Of a stretch of DNA of 54,462 bases, positions 48,971 through 54,462 are shown piece after piece. The position numbers were made by a program, and so were the translations under genes. The notes under the pieces are model-generated. The model saw only the letters and a list, made by a program, of their open reading frames with translations. It had not been told where the DNA came from and ran no database searches. This stretch comes from an uncultured Nitrospira sp. Lineage in GTDB: Bacteria > Nitrospirota > Nitrospiria > Nitrospirales > Nitrospiraceae. The stretch is taken from assembly GCA_902500755.1 (NCBI GenBank), contig CABVRV010000001.1, forward strand, positions 1-54,462, read 5' to 3'. Positions within the stretch are counted from its first letter, which is position 1, and every line of letters begins with the position of its first letter.

Positions 48971-49189
48971 TCACCGGCTCTGGGCGGGACCGCCCTTCGG
49001 ATGCGGTCCCCACTGGTCGGGGTAGATATTCGACTCGGTACCTCTGCGATCCACCTCTCGATCGCGAATCATCTCTTCATCGCCGTCGCGGTACGCGGTT
49101 GACCCTCTCTCGTGTCGATCGCCGGCGCATGAAGGAAACGCGCCGAAGGCCAGGACCAGCAGACTACCGACCATGATGGCTTGTTGCAT
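48971..49189 (-). CDS. Small exported protein with charged tail
   Basis: From the ATG at 49189 (GGAGGG five bases upstream) the product has 72 residues. A signal peptide, MQQAIMVGSLLVLAFGAFPS, ends at a Cys with lipobox-like PSC. The remainder is charged and ends in a Gly/Pro-rich tail with NIYPDQWGPHPKGG. No domain is recognised. Likely a small secreted or lipid-anchored protein of unknown function. Confidence 0.6.
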   Translation of the reverse strand: MQQAIMVGSLLVLAFGAFPSCAGDRHERGSTAYRDGDEEMIRDREVDRRGTESNIYPDQWGPHPKGGPAQSR

Positions 49190-49371
49190 TGGGCCCTCCA
49201 TTTTTTATAACTCCGCTGCTCGAATCTACAGAAGCCCTCCTACATTAATCTCTACTCCCTCGCATGTTCGGTAAATAAACGTGCAACGCTTGTACCATAA
49301 GCGACAGCGTACCCTTGTAGATATAGACACGCCGGGGCTAGTGTTTTGAGGCAAAAGCTCAGGCTGGTACT

Positions 49372-50727
49372 TCACTCGGCAGCGGAGTGGCTGCCGTCTT
49401 CCAGAACGGCCATAGCATCCTTGAATTCCCGCTCGATTGCTTCGATGCCGATGCGATCGCTCAAGCGCTTGCGGCTCTCTTCATGGACCGCCACAACATG
49501 GCGGCGCAGCGAGGCGCGGTCATCCGGACGGCGGGTATGAACCGCCACGGTGCGCATGGTCTGCAACATACGCGCGGCGATAACTGTCGTTTCACCTCCG
49601 AAGGAATGGATCTGTTCGAACGACCGGTCGACCAGGTCGGTGAACGTGACAGGCCGGGTCACCAGCCACGGCCGCCCTTCACCGTCGCGTCGGACGGCCG
49701 GCGGAAACCGTCGTTCGGCCAGTAGGCTCAGGGCGGCTCCGAGGCGATCGAGGCACAGCATGGTGGAGAACGTGTCGTTGCGTCCGGGAGAAAGACCGCG
49801 AATCGCGACTTGCACCAATTGATTCAGGCCTAATTCAATATCCACTTCCAACCTGCGTTTGGATTCCATGGGCATGGCTTTTCGCACAATGTCCGACGGA
49901 ATGCGATCTTCCGAAGGGCCGATCGTCGCCAAACGGTCTCCCTGTCGGACGAAGTGGCCGACGTCGAATTCCAGACGGATGACGGCGCCATGGCGCCGGG
50001 CGAGCGCCAGCAACCGGTCGTGGTCGATCCTCTGCACATATCCCGTGGAGTCCGCAGTGACAATGGACGAGCCGATCATCTCCGGCACCGGTGGATCCTC
50101 CTTGTCCGCCTCTCCGTCCAGTGGCTCAGTGGTCCGATGGATCACCCGTTCAAGATCCCATCCGATGGCGGCGACGAGATTCGGGGTGTCCATGTTTTCC
50201 GACATATGAGAGAGGAAATAGACCAGCATGCCGAAGGAAACCAAGGCCAGTATGATGCCGACCGTGACCGCGATCCGGGGAACCGACTCGTCGGTGCCCG
50301 CGCTGTGTACCAGCCGGAGGACAAGAAGCGAATACACGAACGTGGCGAGAAAGAAGCCCATGACAGATTGAGTGGTTAAATTTCGCATGAAGGTGCGGAT
50401 GACGAGGGTACCGTAATGCTGAGCGATGAACGTGACGGCCGTCAGGTTCATCGAAAAAGCCATGGTAACAATGGCGACCATGGCCGCGGCGATGGCGGAG
50501 AGCAACTGCCGGGCGGTGGTCTGACCTCCGCTGAACAGCCACCACACCGGCTTCAAGCGGCTATCGACCACCCGATCCAATGCATCCATTGAGAGGGCGA
50601 GGATGACGGCCAACAGGACCATCGTGAAAGGGACGATCCAGTCGTATCTTTGCACACGGTCCATTAGGCGATCGGCTCGTCTCCGGAGATTCGTCGTTGC
50701 ACTTTCTCTTTGCCTGTCGGGATTCAT
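49372..50727 (-). CDS. DUF2254 family membrane protein (copy 2)
   Basis: A 451-residue protein with the same four-helix N-terminal plan as the copy at 2676: MAIVTMAFSMNLTAVTFIAQ and MGFFLATFVYSLLVLRLV, then LSPGRNDTFSTMLCLDRLGA in the soluble part. The start ATG at 50727 has AGAGGAGG upstream. The two copies resemble one another in plan but share no long identical run, so the duplication is old. No operon partner lies on this strand. Its upstream gap carries the sigma-54-like promoter of the opposite gene. Confidence 0.88.
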   Translation of the reverse strand: MNPDRQRESATTNLRRRADRLMDRVQRYDWIVPFTMVLLAVILALSMDALDRVVDSRLKPVWWLFSGGQTTARQLLSAIAAAMVAIVTMAFSMNLTAVTFIAQHYGTLVIRTFMRNLTTQSVMGFFLATFVYSLLVLRLVHSAGTDESVPRIAVTVGIILALVSFGMLVYFLSHMSENMDTPNLVAAIGWDLERVIHRTTEPLDGEADKEDPPVPEMIGSSIVTADSTGYVQRIDHDRLLALARRHGAVIRLEFDVGHFVRQGDRLATIGPSEDRIPSDIVRKAMPMESKRRLEVDIELGLNQLVQVAIRGLSPGRNDTFSTMLCLDRLGAALSLLAERRFPPAVRRDGEGRPWLVTRPVTFTDLVDRSFEQIHSFGGETTVIAARMLQTMRTVAVHTRRPDDRASLRRHVVAVHEESRKRLSDRIGIEAIEREFKDAMAVLEDGSHSAAE

Positions 50728-50850
50728 TGCTGATCCTCCTCTGCCCGTTATGAATGGGAGTTTCTGATGCCTTGGTTAGCAAACCCTGGACCTGTAACCG
50801 TCATGTTTCGGCTTGATAGTCACGTTCGGTTCCGCGAATCTGACCGATGT

Positions 50851-50868
50851 TGTCGGCATTGCCCGACA
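50851..50868. promoter_or_regulatory. TGTCGG-N6-CCGACA dyad, possible enhancer site
   Basis: TGTCGG (50851-50856) and CCGACA (50863-50868) are exact inverted halves about 225-240 bases upstream of the sigma-54-like promoter. That is the usual place and shape for an NtrC-class activator site. Inferred only from position and symmetry. Confidence 0.45.
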
Positions 50869-51091
50869 GATGTGCCGATTTGGCCATGAGATGTCCAGAG
50901 TTCTAGAATGATTGGTTCAAATAGAAAGACGTAGCCTCCTCCGGCACACGAAGCTGAACCTGAAACCTTCAGTCCATTCTGTCCGTCCCAAGACAGGTTG
51001 TCGCTCTCGTTCCACTTTTCTTGTCGCGGGCCCAAGAGAGAACCTATTCACTCTTAATGTAAAAAATCTCTCCGTCTGAATTTAAAGACGA

Positions 51092-51107
51092 TGGCCCGCA
51101 AGTTGCT
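51092..51107 (+). promoter_or_regulatory. Sigma-54 (-24/-12) promoter
   Basis: TGGCCCGCAAGTTGCT matches the consensus TGGCACG-N4-TTGCW with a single change (A to C) and exact GG-N10-GC spacing. Transcription would start near 51118. The first gene downstream, at 51559, is 440 bases away, so a long leader or small RNA is implied. Confidence 0.6.
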
Positions 51108-51558
51108 TTACATCTTCTCTTTACACACCGGCCAGGAAGGAATTCTAGCGAAACTTGCACGCCACACCTTCATATATCGTATCCCATAGGTTTGTGGTTT
51201 CAAGAAGGACTCATTGCATATGGGCAATCGAGCCGCGAGACGAAGGTTGGAGAACATCCTGCTCAAAACCGGCCGTGTGGAAGAGTCGTGATCCGCACTG
51301 CATTTGCCAAACTGATGGTCTGACTTTGGAAAGACATCCGAGAAATAATTGACTCTATGATGGATGCTAAAGTCGGCGTAGAAGATCAATCCGACGGACG
51401 TGACCAAGGTGGTATCGATGCAATGATGATGACTGTTGAAAACACACAGGCATGTCGGTGGTGACATCGTTGACACCTGCAGGCGTTCTCGCCGAGGTGA
51501 TCGGAGGAGGCGATGCGTATCGAAGATCTAGACCTTATAGATGTATGGAGGTAACAGC

Positions 51559-52596
51559 ATGGGCGTAGAACAGGCGGAGCGCTCAAAGTCGAAACAGAAG
51601 ACGACTCGCAGAGACAAGGAAACGCGCGGAGACGAAACAACTCCATCAAGGCGCTCTCTCTCTGCCAGGCGAAGCCATTCGGAACACCACGGCGAGCCAA
51701 AGAATGCTGGACTGACTCAGGAAGAGGTATGGGCGTATGGACTGGGCCTGTTCGGCATTGGGCTGGGATTGACGGAATTGATGACGCCGCGCCGGCTGGC
51801 GAGGATGATCGGGGCGCCTTCTGGACATAACGGATTGATCCGCCTTATGGGGTTACGTGAAGTCGCCGCAGGGGTTGGTATTCTCACGCAGCGCAGCCCT
51901 ACGACGGGCCTCTGGATGCGTGTCGCCGGTGACGTCGCGGATCTCGCGTGTTTGGGAGCAGCCTTCCTGTCCTCCCGCTCAGATCGCGGCAAACTCACCA
52001 CCGCCATGATGACTATCGCAGGTGGCACCCTGGTGGACATGCTCACCGCCCAGCAATTGAGCCGGGGAGTGACGACAAGAAACGGCACAATCCCGATAAC
52101 AGCCGCTATCATTATCGACTGTGACCGAGAAGAATTGTATCACCATTGGCGTGAGCTGACGAACCTGCCGCAATTCATGAAGCACCTGGTGCGCGTCGAT
52201 GTGAAAGACGACCGGCGGTCGCATTGGGTCGCAAGGGGGCCGGTCGGTTCCACTGTTGAATGGGATGCCGAGATCACCGAAGACCGCTTAAATGAATATA
52301 TCGCCTGGTGTGCAGTCGAAGGAGCGGAAGTCGATCATAGAGGTACCGTCAGGTTTGAGCCTGCGATAGGCGGGCGAGGCACGATTGTCACCGTGAACAT
52401 GCAATATCGGCCCCCGTTCGGGACGTTAGGTGCGGCTGTCGTAGCCTGGTTCGGCGAGGACCCCAATCAAACGATTACGATGGATTTGCGTCGATTTAAA
52501 CAAATAATGGAAACGGGAGAAGTGGTCACGACCGAAGGACAGCCAGCAGGCCGTGACGAAATTCCCTCCTGGAAATATGATCAAGCCGCGCGATAA
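51559..52596 (+). CDS. Membrane/SRPBCC fusion protein
   Basis: From the ATG at 51559 (GGAGGT six bases upstream) the protein has 345 residues. A basic, low-complexity start (1-55) precedes two or three membrane segments (about 65-165, with [18 protein letters not shown] and [20 protein letters not shown]). An SRPBCC domain (about 180-315) starts [20 protein letters not shown] and shows [20 protein letters not shown], parallel to the shorter SRPBCC protein at 44872. A regulatory or lipid-handling membrane protein is plausible. The leader has the sigma-54-type promoter at 51092. Confidence 0.85.
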   Translation: MGVEQAERSKSKQKTTRRDKETRGDETTPSRRSLSARRSHSEHHGEPKNAGLTQEEVWAYGLGLFGIGLGLTELMTPRRLARMIGAPSGHNGLIRLMGLREVAAGVGILTQRSPTTGLWMRVAGDVADLACLGAAFLSSRSDRGKLTTAMMTIAGGTLVDMLTAQQLSRGVTTRNGTIPITAAIIIDCDREELYHHWRELTNLPQFMKHLVRVDVKDDRRSHWVARGPVGSTVEWDAEITEDRLNEYIAWCAVEGAEVDHRGTVRFEPAIGGRGTIVTVNMQYRPPFGTLGAAVVAWFGEDPNQTITMDLRRFKQIMETGEVVTTEGQPAGRDEIPSWKYDQAAR

Positions 52597-52652
52597 GGCG
52601 AATTGCGAGTGTCAGGTTTCATTTAGAACTCGAAGGACGAAATGAGGAGCGT

Positions 52653-53819
52653 ATGAAGGCCAATTGTTGGTACGGCAAACAAGACATGCGAGTAACCGAT
52701 GTGCCGGATCCAAAAATCCTCAACAAACGGGATGCCATCATCAAGGTCACGTCGACGGCCATCTGCGGCTCGGAACTGCATCTGTACAACGACTTTGTCC
52801 CGACGATGAAACAGGGCGACATCATGGGTCACGAGTTTATGGGCGAGGTCGTGGAGGTGGGCCCGGGAGTCAATCACCGACGTATCGGTGATCGCGTCGT
52901 GGTCGCCTTTCCGATTTCGTGCGGTCAATGTTTCTTTTGCAAAAAGGAATTGTATTCTCTGTGTGAGAACACGAACCCGAATGCGTGGATGGCGGAGAAG
53001 TTCTTCGGTCATTCGACCGCCGGCATCTATGGGTACTCTCATCTGACAGGTGGATTTGCCGGAGGACAGGCGGAATATGTTCGGGTGCCGTTTGCCGACG
53101 TCGGGACGGTGAAAATAGAAAACGGCTTGTCGGATGAGCAGGTCCTCTTTCTCTCCGACATTTTTCCCACAGGCTACATGGCCGCTGAACAGTGCAACAT
53201 TGAGCCGGGAGATACGGTTGCCGTTTGGGGTTGCGGACCTGTCGGTCAGTTCGCGATTCGCAGCGCATTCCTGCTTGGAGCCGAACGAGTCATCGCCATC
53301 GACCGTTTTCCGGAGCGGCTCCAAATGGCGCGTGAGGGTGGAGCGGATACCATTGACTATGAAAAAGCTGACGTCCACGGTACGCTCATGCACCTTACCG
53401 GTGGACGAGGCCCGGATTCCTGTATGGATGCAGTCGGCTTGGAAGCGCATATATCTGGCCCATTGTATTACTACGATCGGCTCAAACAAGCCGTGATGTT
53501 GGAATCAGACCGTCCCATTGCGTTACGGCAAGCCATCATGGCCTGCAGAAATGGCGGGACGGTTTCCGTGCCGGGGGTGTATGGCGGCTTGATCGATAAA
53601 ATGCCGATGGGCGCAGTCATGAACAAGGCGCTCACTATCAAAACCGGTCAGACCCATACTCAGCGTTATTTCAAACCGCTGCTCGACCGTATCGCCAAGC
53701 GAGAGATCGATCCGAGTTTTGTCGTCACGCACCGGATGAAGCTGTCGGATGCCCCCACGGGGTTTGACCTGTTCAATCGTAAGCAGGATGGTTGCATCAA
53801 GATTGTGATGACACCGTAG
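52653..53819 (+). CDS. Zinc-dependent alcohol dehydrogenase (FDH-like MDR)
   Basis: A 388-residue medium-chain dehydrogenase. Catalytic zinc: CGSELH and GHEFMGE. Structural zinc: [18 protein letters not shown] site: [22 protein letters not shown]. The group includes glutathione-independent formaldehyde dehydrogenase-like and 'zinc-dependent alcohol dehydrogenase' proteins. It would oxidise an alcohol or aldehyde with NAD. The start has GAGGAG upstream. Downstream, 102 bases on, is a SnoaL-like gene; the dyad at 53885 lies between. Substrate unknown. Confidence 0.92.
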   Translation: MKANCWYGKQDMRVTDVPDPKILNKRDAIIKVTSTAICGSELHLYNDFVPTMKQGDIMGHEFMGEVVEVGPGVNHRRIGDRVVVAFPISCGQCFFCKKELYSLCENTNPNAWMAEKFFGHSTAGIYGYSHLTGGFAGGQAEYVRVPFADVGTVKIENGLSDEQVLFLSDIFPTGYMAAEQCNIEPGDTVAVWGCGPVGQFAIRSAFLLGAERVIAIDRFPERLQMAREGGADTIDYEKADVHGTLMHLTGGRGPDSCMDAVGLEAHISGPLYYYDRLKQAVMLESDRPIALRQAIMACRNGGTVSVPGVYGGLIDKMPMGAVMNKALTIKTGQTHTQRYFKPLLDRIAKREIDPSFVVTHRMKLSDAPTGFDLFNRKQDGCIKIVMTP

Positions 53820-53884
53820 TGAGCGCGTCGAATGCCGGGAACCAGTCTCGCTGGTTGGGGCGAGGGCCCTCGGATTATCCGGTA

Positions 53885-53901
53885 AAGGTAAATCTTACCT
53901 T
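53885..53901. promoter_or_regulatory. AAGGTAA-ATC-TTACCTT dyad
   Basis: Two exact 7-base halves around ATC lie 20 bases before the SnoaL-like start, so a repressor site is plausible. A CGAGGGCCCTCG palindrome is nearby, and the longer GGTAAGGTC dyad at 42659 has similar halves. Confidence 0.45.
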
Positions 53902-53921
53902 CATCTTGAATAGGAAACGTG

Positions 53922-54449
53922 ATGCATGCTCACGCGATGGTGAATGAGACCGCAACCTCTAGCGCTGAGGAACAGAGGAATATCGATCTCGTCAAGCAGT
54001 ACATGCAGATCGCCTATGACCCGAAACGGGCGAACGCTGAAGCTGTCGCACACCTCTGTGCTCCCAATAATCGTTTTATTGCTCCGACGACGTTCCCTCA
54101 CCTCCATACGCTGGAGGAATATGCCGAAGACCATGGCCGTCTCATGAAGCAAGTGACCGACTTGCACGTTGTCAGCTTCGACATCCTCTTTGCGAAGGAC
54201 GATCGAGTCTGTATGCGATATACGGCTCAAGGTACACATAGCGGTGAACCACATCAGGGCATCCTTCCGACCGGGAGGAAGTCGCGATGGACAGCCTGCG
54301 CTCTGTTTCGCGTCGAAAACGGAAAACTTGTGGAGTTCGTCAAAGAGTGGAACAAGCTTGCGATGTGGGAACAGTTCGGTTGGCCGGTCGAGGAGTGTTT
54401 CGTGTCCGGGCTCCTCGTCAGCTTATGCGACACAAGCCATCCGCGATAA
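53922..54449 (+). CDS. SnoaL-like (ester cyclase) family protein
   Basis: A 175-residue NTF2-fold protein of the SnoaL/ester-cyclase type: NIDLVKQYMQIAYDPKRANA, FRVENGKLVEFVKEWNKLAMW near the C-terminus, and the middle FAKDDRVCMRYTAQGTHSGE. In other bacteria members act as small cyclases or isomerases or have no enzyme role. The start ATG at 53922 follows GTG and has AGGAAA upstream. The substrate is unknown. It may be under the dyad at 53885. Confidence 0.85.
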   Translation: MHAHAMVNETATSSAEEQRNIDLVKQYMQIAYDPKRANAEAVAHLCAPNNRFIAPTTFPHLHTLEEYAEDHGRLMKQVTDLHVVSFDILFAKDDRVCMRYTAQGTHSGEPHQGILPTGRKSRWTACALFRVENGKLVEFVKEWNKLAMWEQFGWPVEECFVSGLLVSLCDTSHPR

Positions 54450-54462
54450 ACGAATTGAGCAC

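Larger units (their letters stand above)
50728..51558. other. 831-base divergent gap with sigma-54 elements
   Basis: No reliable gene is visible; small frames (e.g. 51155-51352 and a 35-codon frame near 51357) have no ribosome site or known motif. The main contents are an inverted repeat at 50851-50868 and a sigma-54-type promoter at 51092-51107 (listed separately). It separates DUF2254 (minus) from the membrane/SRPBCC gene (plus). Confidence 0.5.

Noticed and set aside
51155-51463. Short frames in the leader after the sigma-54 promoter
   Set aside because: No ribosome site and no motif; codon use is random-like.

Overview
This window most resembles a Gram-negative, moderately GC-rich bacterium of the Nitrospira type (phylum Nitrospirota). 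That is an inference from gene style: many exported or lipid-anchored proteins of unknown function, a multi-PAS hybrid kinase, PRC-barrel, DUF2254 and MEDS proteins, cytochrome bd, and strong AGGAGG ribosome sites. No rRNA, tRNA or taxonomic marker gene is present to prove it. No IS element, prophage, integrase or CRISPR array was seen. The DNA reads as a chromosomal accessory or stress region with about 40 genes.

Layout. 0.2-2.6 kb: a very unusual SDR-SPW-VKOR-SPW fusion. 2.7-9.5 kb, minus strand: DUF2254 membrane protein, PoxB-like thiamine-diphosphate enzyme, AI-2E/PerM transporter, YihY/BrkB protein, and a Gfo/Idh/MocA oxidoreductase whose 5' end is frameshifted. 9.7-16.6 kb, plus strand: a lipoprotein, several small secreted or membrane proteins, a YetF/DUF421 protein and a TPR protein. 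17.1-21.6 kb: a 1,510-residue membrane hybrid kinase with a (GCT)11 tract inside its ATP lid. 22.2-26.8 kb: MEDS protein, DUF1328 mini-protein, cytochrome bd oxidase (cydAB) and an outer-membrane beta-barrel. 27.1-33.7 kb, minus strand: SDR with a membrane tail, HAD-ATPase fusion, exported PRC-barrel protein and MscS-type channel, with an orphan plus-strand terminator and candidate small RNA near 31.2 kb. 33.8-39.9 kb: an ergothioneine locus (class-V PLP lyase, DUF427, EgtB, EgtD) abutting an OpuC/EgtU-type ABC importer. 40.0-42.5 kb: a FAD-Rieske oxidoreductase, then a decayed junction of a glgX 3' remnant and a truncated FAD oxidoreductase. 42.8-54.4 kb: lipoprotein, DUF72, SRPBCC, small membrane and zinc-ribbon-like proteins, a Tat-type glycogen-debranching family protein, a damaged SemiSWEET gene, a second DUF2254, a sigma-54-type promoter ahead of a membrane/SRPBCC fusion, a zinc alcohol dehydrogenase and a SnoaL-like protein.

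How it fits together. The common theme is redox, thiol and envelope stress: ergothioneine synthesis with possible uptake, cytochrome bd, a VKOR-like thiol module, mechanosensitive and outer-membrane proteins, and carbohydrate side metabolism (debranching family, SemiSWEET, PoxB-like). A recurrent intergenic dyad of the form CTAGG(G/T)-N4-(A/C)CCTAG, with half-sites ahead of several of these genes and of the candidate small RNA, hints that part of the region answers to one DNA-binding regulator not encoded here. The three most interesting items are that dyad plus the small RNA, the ergothioneine synthesis/import locus, and the (GCT)11 tract in the kinase.
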